Positions 1 through 8,037 of a DNA stretch of 64,000 nt are shown here, in pieces. The notes under the pieces are model-generated. The model was not told the DNA's origin and searched no databases. It saw only the letters and a program-made list of their open reading frames with translations. Numbering within the stretch: the stretch's first letter is position 1; each line of letters opens with the position of its first letter. Source of the DNA: Clostridia bacterium (lineage in GTDB: Bacteria > Bacillota > Clostridia > Christensenellales > UBA1242); assembly GCA_016297915.1 (NCBI GenBank), contig JAEDFU010000001.1:43829-107828 (forward strand), read 5' to 3'. Made by a program: the position numbers and the translations under genes.

Positions 1-1
1 A

Positions 2-1102
2 CTACAGATCATCATAGCCAAATTCACCACACAAAAATTTGTTATTATAAATCAAATACTTGTCTCCAACCTTGCTTATATCATTAACATTCCAAATATT
101 TTTTGCAGTGCCTACTTGCGCAAGTCCTGTACTCGAACTATAAGTAAACTTACTAATAGATAACATATTGCCCACAAAAGCATATAACTCAATATTACTT
201 CCGTTTACATATAGTTTGCTAAAATCTCCCTTTTTCACAATAGAAATATCAAAACCAGTAGAATTAATAATTAGCATCAAAGTAGATCCATCATAACAAT
301 TAACCGACACAATTGGTCTAGGAGACCTAATGGTTGTACTAAGCATGCCAATGCTTTTTGGCATATACCTAGAGCCCAATGTAACGGTCACCTCTTGAGA
401 CACATTACAATCCTTGTCTACAAGCTTGTAGCAGAGCAAACTTCCAACAATATACAAAATCATTACTTGATTTGATTCATAGTCAATAATTCTGGCATCT
501 TTTACGCCAGATTTTATCAAGATTTTTGAGTTATAATTATTCATATCGGTGTATAAATACAAATCGTTATTCTCAATTGTTAGTTGCCCGCAGTATACCT
601 TAGACGAAACTTCAAAGTCGTTTGCATCAATGCAATTTTCAATTGATCTAACAAAAGTTAGGTTGCCGTTTTTGACATCTTCATTTGCCGTATACGAATA
701 AATCTCAGTTTTACCCCTATCAAAAACTATATGTTTGCTATGTTCGTTTACAAAAATTTTGTTTTGATATTGAGGTTTTGCACCATAGATTTGAATATCA
801 CACTTAGCACATTCACCTTGAATTTTCAAAACAGGAGTTCCCTCAAAAACGCAAGGAATAATACGAGTTTCACTTTCGTTAAACTCATATAACAATATAT
901 TATTATAATAAAATTTTAGTGTAGTTGGGTTTTTTACATTGACCAAAATGTATCCATATATTATGTATTCACATGGATCAATATTAATTATTTTTGTCGC
1001 CGAAAATTTATCAAAAGAAATAGTTGCAATATTATTAGTCTTATTATCAAGCACCCTATATCTTAATAAATTTTGACTAAAATCATCCAAATCTTCCATC
1101 AT
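2..1102 (-). CDS. Phage tail/connector-associated protein, unknown function (366 aa)
   Basis: I do not recognise a named family. The 366-residue protein is rich in beta-strand patterns (alternating hydrophobic, Tyr, Asn and Ser residues), has no signal peptide or membrane segment, and reads like a beta-propeller or beta-sandwich virion protein. Its ATG overlaps the stop of the upstream gene in a TTATGATG junction, so the two are translationally coupled. It lies at the distal end of the capsid module, where connector, tail or host-recognition proteins are expected. The stop codon is only one base from the window edge, so the gene is complete, but whatever follows it is not visible. The phage-structural role is inferred from context alone. 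Confidence 0.55.
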   Translation of the reverse strand: MMEDLDDFSQNLLRYRVLDNKTNNIATISFDKFSATKIINIDPCEYIIYGYILVNVKNPTTLKFYYNNILLYEFNESETRIIPCVFEGTPVLKIQGECAKCDIQIYGAKPQYQNKIFVNEHSKHIVFDRGKTEIYSYTANEDVKNGNLTFVRSIENCIDANDFEVSSKVYCGQLTIENNDLYLYTDMNNYNSKILIKSGVKDARIIDYESNQVMILYIVGSLLCYKLVDKDCNVSQEVTVTLGSRYMPKSIGMLSTTIRSPRPIVSVNCYDGSTLMLIINSTGFDISIVKKGDFSKLYVNGSNIELYAFVGNMLSISKFTYSSSTGLAQVGTAKNIWNVNDISKVGDKYLIYNNKFLCGEFGYDDL

Positions 1103-2616
1103 AAAACACCAGCCGTAACCACCGGAAGTGTAATTTCATTACCAGCTTCCATAGCAATTATTTTAAACTTAAATCTCTTGACTTTTCGGTTGATTTTTAT
1201 ACTTTGCATAGTACTCTTGCCGGTCACTGATACATCTTTTGATTTACCATCAAAAGTAAGCCTTAGAGTTATATCCTTAGCAGTTGATATTTTTAGGTCT
1301 TTGATAAACTTCCACCTGTCAGGATATCCAAAATCCGACTCATTACTCTCCCAGCACTTTTTTAATTTTGGAGCATTATATATTGCTCCACTATCTGTCA
1401 CCATCGCAACCCTATAAGATTGAAAGGTTGAATAAACAACAGCCAAAATATCTTGATTTGACATATCTTTTAGATTTGCAAAGTCGGTAATCTCCACACC
1501 TCTTACTAGTGAATATTTATGAGTGTCTACATCCATAATCATTATACAATTATGGTTAGCAAGATAATTCTCTACTGTAAAATACTCATCATCTCCAAAG
1601 TCCAATTTGCAACACAAATAATATTTGCCCTGATTATAAGCAGCTAGATCTCCATATTGCTTTTTGTTTTTGAGTCTAGACTCAAGCCCTGTTACTATCC
1701 TTGTTGCTTTATTTCCGTCAAACTCATAAATTCCACCGCCTGTCGCAAATATCATTTTGTCACCACAAATTACAGCCGAATTGAAAGCTATTGCATCGCT
1801 TACTACGCACATATTTTCGGTTTCAAATTCTTTTTTGTCCTTACCTTTGACGATTTTCGATATTCCAAATTGTCTAATAACATACAATTTATTTTTGAAT
1901 ATCATTACCCTAGTACAGTCACCCAAAGTATCTTCAAAAACAATTCTTCCGCTTTCATCGTTATTTATATCAAAATTAAGTGGATTAAATTCTTCACTAT
2001 AAAAAATCGTATTTTTATACAAAGAACTATTTGCAAAACTTCGATTATTGTAAGTTACAATGTCCACTAGTTGTAGACTATTATCCAATTCTTTGACATA
2101 TGTGGAAATAATAGGAATATAAGCGTAAGATTTTTGAGGACCAGTAAACACCAAATTATCCACTCCATTGATTCGGAGTTTGTTCATTCTTTTAACACCA
2201 TCCAACTGAATACTTGGTACAGAAACTGGATTTATGGTCGCCGAATTCATTCTATAGGTTTTGAGATGACAATCCTCATCAACTACCAACATTAACCTAA
2301 TAAAATTGGTCTCACTCTGATAATATCTGATTGTTGTAAAAAATACCCTAAACGCAAGCGTCGGTAAGAGATCATCCGTAAATGTCTTGAGATCATCCTC
2401 ACGATGTGTGTACTCAGTATGGTGTGTTTGCAACACACTTATTCCAAAATTATCTTTCAAAACTCCAGAAGATTCATCAAAGTTATACGAACAAGCACAA
2501 CTGCCATATGGCAACGACTTTTCGTCTTGGTCAACTGCCCAACCATTAGTTATTGTTGGGCACTTGTATTGCTTAAAATTTATTTTTTTGTTTCCTATCA
2601 AATTTTTGTAAAACAT
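1099..2616 (-). CDS. Phage virion protein, beta-propeller-like (505 aa)
   Basis: Large beta-rich protein with repeated segments in which hydrophobic strands alternate with Gly/Asp/Asn turns (for example the GDKMIFATGGGIYEFDG stretch), suggestive of a propeller or stacked beta fold; no membrane segment. The chosen ATG follows GAGGAG by about eight bases and overlaps the stop of the preceding gene (TGATG); a longer in-frame start three codons upstream has no better site. Order after capsid and connector genes suggests a tail, stopper or tail-needle-type component, which is inference. The gene carries one copy of the TTTGCATAGTAY motif near its 3' end (encoding Ser-Thr-Met-Gln). Confidence 0.6.
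   Translation of the reverse strand: MFYKNLIGNKKINFKQYKCPTITNGWAVDQDEKSLPYGSCACSYNFDESSGVLKDNFGISVLQTHHTEYTHREDDLKTFTDDLLPTLAFRVFFTTIRYYQSETNFIRLMLVVDEDCHLKTYRMNSATINPVSVPSIQLDGVKRMNKLRINGVDNLVFTGPQKSYAYIPIISTYVKELDNSLQLVDIVTYNNRSFANSSLYKNTIFYSEEFNPLNFDINNDESGRIVFEDTLGDCTRVMIFKNKLYVIRQFGISKIVKGKDKKEFETENMCVVSDAIAFNSAVICGDKMIFATGGGIYEFDGNKATRIVTGLESRLKNKKQYGDLAAYNQGKYYLCCKLDFGDDEYFTVENYLANHNCIMIMDVDTHKYSLVRGVEITDFANLKDMSNQDILAVVYSTFQSYRVAMVTDSGAIYNAPKLKKCWESNESDFGYPDRWKFIKDLKISTAKDITLRLTFDGKSKDVSVTGKSTMQSIKINRKVKRFKFKIIAMEAGNEITLPVVTAGVL
1203..1214 (+). repeat. TTTGCATAGTAY motif, copy 1
   Basis: Reads TTTGCATAGTAC on the plus strand, inside the minus-strand phage gene ending at 1099, where the complement encodes Ser-Thr-Met-Gln. 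One of seven exact copies of a 12-base word in this window. Confidence 0.6.
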
Positions 2617-3281
2617 CAGTACCACTCCTCTACAGGCAAAGAGAAGTTTCTTCTGGGTCTAGATATTGCAAAGAGCGTATCTTTGAATCTTTTGTCCCAA
2701 ACACTAGCATTCTCAATATCGCCTATCAAAAACAAGTACTCACACGCAACACCAAACGCAAAGGTTGTCTCACTTAGCTTGAGATAATAATCAATACTAT
2801 CAGATATCCCAACCTCTTCTGGCAAGTAAGTATAATAAACTTTGCAATTACCAGCACTAGTATGAATACCGTCACTAAGAAGCGTAAACTTTTGAGTAAC
2901 ATCTGTATCACTACAAACCTTTTTGATATCAACAATATTACTGCTACTAACTGAGCTATATTTAATAACTCCGGATGTATTAGATATTTTTTTGCAAGAA
3001 TTAATTTCAAAGTACTGACTAGCAAGAGTATTATTAACCAAATTCAAAGCAACAAGTAGTCTATCCAAAGTCTCTGTGACATCGCTAGAAGCTGTAGTAT
3101 CAGTGCTAGTATCACTAGCCGATGTATCGGTAGAATTGCCAGTTGACGCATTAGTTGACGCCCCATCCTGAGACGCAGTAATAGTTCCCTGTTCAAGATT
3201 ATCCAAACTTTCCAAGTACTCCAAGACATCAGCTAATTCAAGTACTTTGCATGTTGTTTTTATAATGTCCTTTACAAGCAT
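2616..3281 (-). CDS. Putative phage head-tail connector protein with Ser/Thr/Asp-rich linker (221 aa)
   Basis: Position two genes after the major capsid protein and length fit a head-completion or head-tail connector protein, but I see no diagnostic motif. Residues about 1-30 look helical. Residues about 35-70 form a low-complexity Ala/Ser/Thr/Asp segment with no hydrophobic core, and the rest (about 70-221) is a folded region ending in an aromatic helix. The linker could be a flexible tether or an insertion hot spot. The stop overlaps the next ATG (TGATG). Start ATG has AGGTAAAGT just upstream as a weak site. The function is inferred from gene order only. Confidence 0.5.
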   Translation of the reverse strand: MLVKDIIKTTCKVLELADVLEYLESLDNLEQGTITASQDGASTNASTGNSTDTSASDTSTDTTASSDVTETLDRLLVALNLVNNTLASQYFEINSCKKISNTSGVIKYSSVSSSNIVDIKKVCSDTDVTQKFTLLSDGIHTSAGNCKVYYTYLPEEVGISDSIDYYLKLSETTFAFGVACEYLFLIGDIENASVWDKRFKDTLFAISRPRRNFSLPVEEWY

Positions 3282-3284
3282 ACT

Positions 3285-3662
3285 TTACCTCCATATACTA
3301 GAAAATGCACTTTTCTCATCTAGTTCCTTAGAAGAATTATTAGCAAAAGCATAAATTTCTCTAAGCATATAATCTGTTTGATTGGTGACAGTAGCATTTG
3401 CCTTTTTCTCAACAATTTCATTGTTTTTGTCAATATCTTCAACAATATTGTCAATAAACCTCACATCCGTTGAATAAATTAAATCCAAAAATCTACTATC
3501 CAAATTATCATAAGGACAAGTTAGAGAGTATGTTCCACCCTGTCCATATCTATGTAATTCGTATTTATTCTTTTTTGTATCAAACACAATGTAATAATTT
3601 TCGTCGATATCTTTTACTCGTTTTGAAATTTCAAAAATGTCACTTTCTATTTTTATTTTCAT
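3285..3662 (-). CDS. Hypothetical phage protein (125 aa)
   Basis: Small soluble protein with an N-terminal beta-rich half (Lys-Ile-Lys-Ile start, several Tyr) and a C-terminal helical half. It has no recognisable domain. A clear GGAG lies six bases before the ATG. It is placed directly after the capsid gene and its terminator, and three bases before the next gene, so it belongs to the same late module; a decoration, connector or adaptor role would be a guess. Confidence 0.5.
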   Translation of the reverse strand: MKIKIESDIFEISKRVKDIDENYYIVFDTKKNKYELHRYGQGGTYSLTCPYDNLDSRFLDLIYSTDVRFIDNIVEDIDKNNEIVEKKANATVTNQTDYMLREIYAFANNSSKELDEKSAFSSIWR

Positions 3663-3716
3663 ATTTTTCTCCTAATCAAAACAATATGCATTATCTTGAT
3701 TATTTGTTTTGTATTT

Positions 3717-3747
3717 AAAAAAATTTGCTGGGCTTTTGCCCAGCAAA
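3717..3747 (-). terminator. Rho-independent terminator after the capsid gene
   Basis: Perfect 10-bp stem (TTTGCTGGGC with its complement) and a four-base loop, followed on the minus strand by seven T. It lies just past the capsid stop, so high capsid expression can be separated from the downstream genes, which have a visible RBS of their own. Confidence 0.85.
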
Positions 3748-3754
3748 AAATCCA

Positions 3755-4930
3755 TTAGCCAGTAATACCTGTAAGTTTTGCTTGACTATTTGGTCTGTTA
3801 CATAGCAATTCAGCGTATTTAACAAGAGTTGCTGTGTAGATAGGATAGCCTTCTTTTTGTCTAATGATTCTTCCATCATTACTCTCAAGCCATGACCAAT
3901 CACCTAATTGACATAGTTCAAATTCTTTGGTTGTAAGCAAGTACATATCTCCGTCAGCTACAAATCTATCATTTACAACTGGGATACCATTGTAACTTAG
4001 AGCTCTAAAGCCTCCTTGCAAATCCATAACATCAACATTTCTCTTATATGATTTTACACAATCCTGATAGTATCTTCTAACCGCAGAAGAACATGCGATG
4101 TAGTCAACATCAGCACCAGAACTATCAGCGATTTCATCAATTGCTGTTTGCATTGCACTCTCACTAATTGAACCTACCGAGGATTTTGTATAAGGAGTAA
4201 GCCAAGTATTGTCTGCTCTCTTTAGACCATACAAATATGTATCTGATCCAAAGATTGCTCCAAGTCCAGTGATTTCATTTTTGAATCCACCAATAGTTGT
4301 AAGTTTGTAATCTTTGTAATCAATATCAGCAGGATAATCTGTGATGATTGTACTAGCGCTTCTGTTGATGCCTGTAATATTGAATGTTTTGTTGTAAGTA
4401 GTATTGTAGCCAGTACCTGCAGTATTCAAAAATCTAACTGTTTGGTTAATTGCAAAGTTACGAATATTATCTACTATAAAATCACAATCCGAAGCAGCAT
4501 TAGAAGTAGTAACTTTTCCAAGAACACCAGTACCGTCACCATACAACATTCTGCCTAGGTTAAATGTACTAGATTTTATCAAACTTTCCATTTCTTCATT
4601 AAGTAGATTAACAAAAGCACCTGCACTGTTTTGAGAGCATCTAATAGCCTTGTCACTAATTTCTAGTGTTCCATAAAGATTTTTGAGAGTAGCTGTAAAT
4701 TTCGAATACTTTTTGTTAACAGCTTTTGGCAACGCTCCCTCTTCAGTACCTGCTGATACACCACCAGACAAACCATATGAGGTGGATTTAATTATTTCGT
4801 TTCCATAAACATTGTTTGTGGTCTGTTTAATTTTTGTAAGTAATGGGTTTGCACCATAATTTAATTGATTGCCAACGACACCCAAATATACACTTTTGAG
4901 AGCCTTGTCGGCTGTAGTTAATGTAATCAT
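3755..4930 (-). CDS. Phage major capsid protein (391 aa)
   Basis: Forms the icosahedral shell. It has the length and texture of phage coat proteins: an N-terminal arm rich in Thr/Asn, a region around residues 85-130 (YGTLEISDKAI and MESLIKSSTFNLGRMLYGDG) typical of coat proteins in gut Firmicute phages, and a C-terminal half with NGIPVVNDRFV and a WLESNDGRI-type beta segment. It directly follows a scaffold-like gene and precedes a strong terminator, as usual for the most highly expressed virion gene. Start ATG is preceded by AGGAGAAATT. Family assignment is by pattern and gene order; an HK97-type fold is expected but not demonstrated. Confidence 0.8.
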   Translation of the reverse strand: MITLTTADKALKSVYLGVVGNQLNYGANPLLTKIKQTTNNVYGNEIIKSTSYGLSGGVSAGTEEGALPKAVNKKYSKFTATLKNLYGTLEISDKAIRCSQNSAGAFVNLLNEEMESLIKSSTFNLGRMLYGDGTGVLGKVTTSNAASDCDFIVDNIRNFAINQTVRFLNTAGTGYNTTYNKTFNITGINRSASTIITDYPADIDYKDYKLTTIGGFKNEITGLGAIFGSDTYLYGLKRADNTWLTPYTKSSVGSISESAMQTAIDEIADSSGADVDYIACSSAVRRYYQDCVKSYKRNVDVMDLQGGFRALSYNGIPVVNDRFVADGDMYLLTTKEFELCQLGDWSWLESNDGRIIRQKEGYPIYTATLVKYAELLCNRPNSQAKLTGITG

Positions 4931-4938
4931 AATTTCTC

Positions 4939-5595
4939 CTAAAATTTGAACATGTTTTCTACAAACTTGCTTGCCTCCTCCAAACTTCCAAATTGGGGAG
5001 TATGTGCAATTCCGCCTACAAATCCCGAATTATTAACTTTAATAGGATTTTGGGTCTTTTGTAGAGAATCAACATATTCGCTTATAATTTTGTTTTTTAT
5101 TTGTTCGTTAGAATATATGTATTTGTCCAAAAACTCTTGATTTTCTGCCAAACTATCTTGTGGAATAAACTTTTTGTCCATCACCCTTACATACGCTTTT
5201 TCTAGTGCATCTTCACTAGTCTTTAAGTCATTATCACCTATTATTTCATTGGTTATATCTTCAATAAGTCCATTCGCATTTTTGTGTGTTTTCAAAAAAT
5301 CCTCAAGTTTGTTGCTCCAAGCAAATTCATATTCAATACTTGATTTTTCCTCATTTTTACCGGCATTTGAGGAACTATTTACTTCGTCTAGAGTCTTGAT
5401 AGTCTCATTTAATTTTTGGCACTTGCGAGTAAACTCACTTTGCAACTCGTTATAAGCACCAAGCAATGATTCTGCATCCTTGAATTTGCCTAGTGGAGAG
5501 CCTTCTGGATTTTTTGTTCCTTCATTTTTCGACGCTTCGACTTGAACTACCGAATCCTTTGGTTGTTCTCCAAAATTAGTATTTTCTTCTAACAT
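4939..5595 (-). CDS. Putative phage scaffolding protein (218 aa)
   Basis: Highly charged and predicted mostly helical and coiled coil: residues about 20-60 and 95-180 are rich in Glu/Lys/Asn, with no cysteine or aromatic core, and there is a short basic/aromatic C-terminus (KFVENMFKF) of the sort that contacts coat protein. Location between portal and major capsid protein is the classic scaffold position. No protease gene is visible nearby, so this may be a reusable scaffold of P22 type rather than a protease-cleaved one; that is inference. It starts two bases after the portal stop. Confidence 0.65.
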   Translation of the reverse strand: MLEENTNFGEQPKDSVVQVEASKNEGTKNPEGSPLGKFKDAESLLGAYNELQSEFTRKCQKLNETIKTLDEVNSSSNAGKNEEKSSIEYEFAWSNKLEDFLKTHKNANGLIEDITNEIIGDNDLKTSEDALEKAYVRVMDKKFIPQDSLAENQEFLDKYIYSNEQIKNKIISEYVDSLQKTQNPIKVNNSGFVGGIAHTPQFGSLEEASKFVENMFKF

Positions 5596-5597
5596 AT

Positions 5598-7508
5598 TTA
5601 TTTCTCCTCGTTTTCTTTTTCGTTATCTTGTATTTTTTTAAATTTTTTGTGTTTTCTTATGTGATTTAGCATCATTTCTTTGAGATTTGGACTCTTAAGT
5701 ATTGATTTTTCAAATTCATTACCAAGCATAAATGCTGTATGCTCAGCAATATGAATATTATGTTCATCAATATCGCTAGGTTCACAAATCGTTTGTTCCA
5801 TGAGTAGTTGCAAATTCTCTTTTTCGGCATTTTGGGCTTGCAATGTCTTGATATCTTGTGTAGATTCCCATATTCCAAAGCCCAACTGCTCAAGAATTTT
5901 ACTTCTCATTGAATTGCTCAACTTTCCATTTTCGTCATGCAAAAGTCCAGACTTAAGTAGTTCGAAAATCATTGAACGCTTTTGAGCAAGCGTTTCGTTA
6001 ATTTCATTTTCGGTTTCAAATATAACTTCTTCGCTATTGATATCACTAGAGCTCCAATAAAATAGTTCAACCATGCCGTTGTCACCTATAATTCGAGACG
6101 CATGCGGAAGCTTAGCATATTGCTTGTATAGTCTTAGTATTTGCTTAGCAATTTCTTTGGCGGAATATTTGATTTCTTCCGAACTAGAACTTAATTTGAT
6201 ATCGTCTTGTTCAATCATAAGTTGCAACGCTACACCACTTATATTGCCATTAACAATCGAACTCTGATTAAGTAGGTCGCTGACGCCAGAAATATTTATA
6301 AATTCATTTAGTAGCGCCTCCTCTTCCTGTCTAAAATCTATTGGAAGTGCATCGCTAGTTATCATCTTAGGACTGTTTGCACCTTGTCTATAAATCAAAA
6401 CTTTGCCCGGAGACAATCCCTCTTCTTCCAAATTTTCGACATCAATTGAGCCGTCCTCAACCGAGAGGATACCCATAGTAAGCCTATTCAAAAATTCGTG
6501 TTTGCGGTTTTTTACTGCATTAAAAGATCTTTGAATTGGTATAAGTCTCTCAATTAAACTAGACCCCCAAAAACAGTTTGGAGTAGGTATACATGTTTGT
6601 CTAATAAACGGAAAACCTCTCTTTCCTTCTGACTTATTTATATAAGGCAAATCCCCATTATAAATTAGTTTGTTTCCAGCAACCACAATAAGCCTTCCGT
6701 TTGGATATTCAATAGTTGGTTTTTCATATTTTTCAAGGACTATAACTTGGTCTTTTTTTATCTTTTTTGCCATTGAATTCGAGAGTGACGAGTAACCAAG
6801 TCCACCACTTATTGATAATGAGTCAAGCGAATATACATTTATATCCTGACCTTCGACATCAATACCCCAAATATTTTTGACCATGTCTTTGTGAAAAGAT
6901 CTAGCATAAATAATTGACATGCAATCTTCCAAATTATTGTAAGTTGAGCTATCTGGATAAATCTCAAATGGACTACATACTGTGACTTCGACATCACCTT
7001 CTTTTATTTCGTTTCCAAGTGCATTGACGCCAATCACTTTGCCAAGATTATTATTCCAGTCTATTTTGTAAAATACTGTTCCGCAAATTTCACTCCACAT
7101 TGTTCCTTTGGAGAGAGTTTTGCTAATGTTTATATTATGACTCACAGCTTTGAGAATCTTTTTGGAAGTTTTGGCACAAGCGATATCTCTTTCGTCGTCC
7201 GAAAAAGGCACTACTGTAAGTGTTGGTCTTACTCTAGAAAGCTTGGCTTGTCTTAGTTCTATAATGTTGGCAATATGATTGTAAACTTCTTTTTCTTGCC
7301 AAAAATATTGTTTGCCATTTTCCATAATGTCTCCAGCTGGAGAGACATAACAGTATTGATTTCCCAAAAAGAAATTTATATTAAGTTGCCAATTACTCTC
7401 AAAACTTTTTCGTTCGTTTTGTCTTATCTCAAAATCTTTGAGGACACTATCTACTATTTCGGCATTTTTTTGGTCAATATCATCTTTAAAATTATTTTTC
7501 ACCGGCAT
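5598..7508 (-). CDS. Phage portal protein, P22-like size class (636 aa)
   Basis: The portal forms the dodecameric ring at one capsid vertex through which DNA enters and leaves. At 636 residues it belongs to the long portal class (P22/podovirus-like) rather than the 400-500 aa HK97 type. Visible features: N-terminal helical region with NWQLNINFFLGNQY, then a VRPTLTVVPFSDDE segment, a long central wing, and a C-terminal charged helical tail (about residues 560-636, Lys/Glu rich) resembling the portal barrel. It sits between the terminase genes and the scaffold gene. Its 5' end overlaps the preceding small gene by 17 bases. Confidence 0.8.
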   Translation of the reverse strand: MPVKNNFKDDIDQKNAEIVDSVLKDFEIRQNERKSFESNWQLNINFFLGNQYCYVSPAGDIMENGKQYFWQEKEVYNHIANIIELRQAKLSRVRPTLTVVPFSDDERDIACAKTSKKILKAVSHNINISKTLSKGTMWSEICGTVFYKIDWNNNLGKVIGVNALGNEIKEGDVEVTVCSPFEIYPDSSTYNNLEDCMSIIYARSFHKDMVKNIWGIDVEGQDINVYSLDSLSISGGLGYSSLSNSMAKKIKKDQVIVLEKYEKPTIEYPNGRLIVVAGNKLIYNGDLPYINKSEGKRGFPFIRQTCIPTPNCFWGSSLIERLIPIQRSFNAVKNRKHEFLNRLTMGILSVEDGSIDVENLEEEGLSPGKVLIYRQGANSPKMITSDALPIDFRQEEEALLNEFINISGVSDLLNQSSIVNGNISGVALQLMIEQDDIKLSSSSEEIKYSAKEIAKQILRLYKQYAKLPHASRIIGDNGMVELFYWSSSDINSEEVIFETENEINETLAQKRSMIFELLKSGLLHDENGKLSNSMRSKILEQLGFGIWESTQDIKTLQAQNAEKENLQLLMEQTICEPSDIDEHNIHIAEHTAFMLGNEFEKSILKSPNLKEMMLNHIRKHKKFKKIQDNEKENEEK

Positions 7509-7722
7509 TCTCCTTGATCTTAATTTTTTTGTTTAACATATTTTCTGGGCTTTTTGGAACAAATTTTGTAGACAAAACTTTGTACATTTCGCTTGCACAG
7601 TCACCACACAAATAAATCCCTGCTGATCTAAAAAACCCGTCTTTTTCAACCTTGAACTTAGCCATATTTTTGCAATTTGGCATTTCACATCTAAGATTTC
7701 TATCACTATCTTTAATTTTCAT
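7492..7722 (-). CDS. Small four-cysteine zinc-finger-like phage protein (76 aa)
   Basis: Contains two cysteine pairs, C-x4-C near residue 13 and C-x2-C near residue 40, in a layout that could bind one zinc ion; the rest is short and basic. The start is set at an ATG preceded by AAAGGAG at ideal spacing; an upstream in-frame ATG lacks a site. It overlaps the previous gene by four bases and the portal gene by 17 bases, so the small genes are translationally linked. Its function is unknown; a nucleic-acid or terminase-associated role is only suggested by position. Confidence 0.5.
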   Translation of the reverse strand: MKIKDSDRNLRCEMPNCKNMAKFKVEKDGFFRSAGIYLCGDCASEMYKVLSTKFVPKSPENMLNKKIKIKENAGEK

Positions 7723-7988
7723 TTTTTCTCCTTTAGTTGACATATAAGTCTCTCTTTTTCCTTTTGCAATTCTTCGTCTGTCATGTTTGCGTATTCGTTT
7801 TTGTCATCCCCCTCCTTTTCCAAAATCATCTGAAGCGCAGTTAGATCTGGAGGATAAGCTTTTGTGCTCGTCTTTCGTTTTTGAAGCACAAATTCATCAC
7901 CAGATATTCCATATTCCTCGGTGACTTCTTGAGTAGTAAACCCCAAAGCCTTGCTATAGAGTGCATCTTTAATTTTTTTGCTGTTCAT
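7719..7988 (-). CDS. Small phage protein, possible terminase small-subunit-like (89 aa)
   Basis: Short protein with an N-terminal helical part (ALYSKALGFTTQEVTEEYG), a charged KRKTSTKAYPPDLTALQMIL segment and a helical Glu/Lys tail. The central pattern, a basic stretch followed by Pro-Pro-Asp and a helix, is seen in small proteins beside phage terminases, where they are often annotated as small subunits or regulators. It follows the large terminase after 49 bases, whereas a conventional small subunit would precede it. The assignment is tentative; unknown phage protein is the safe call. Confidence 0.45.
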   Translation of the reverse strand: MNSKKIKDALYSKALGFTTQEVTEEYGISGDEFVLQKRKTSTKAYPPDLTALQMILEKEGDDKNEYANMTDEELQKEKERLICQLKEKK

Positions 7989-8037
7989 TTTCCTCCTTCA
8001 AAAAAGCAATTATCCAAAAAATTTTTTGAATAACTGC

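Noticed and set aside
7692..7743. Earlier start for the four-cysteine phage protein
   Set aside because: The second ATG has AAAGGAG at ideal spacing and the earlier one does not.
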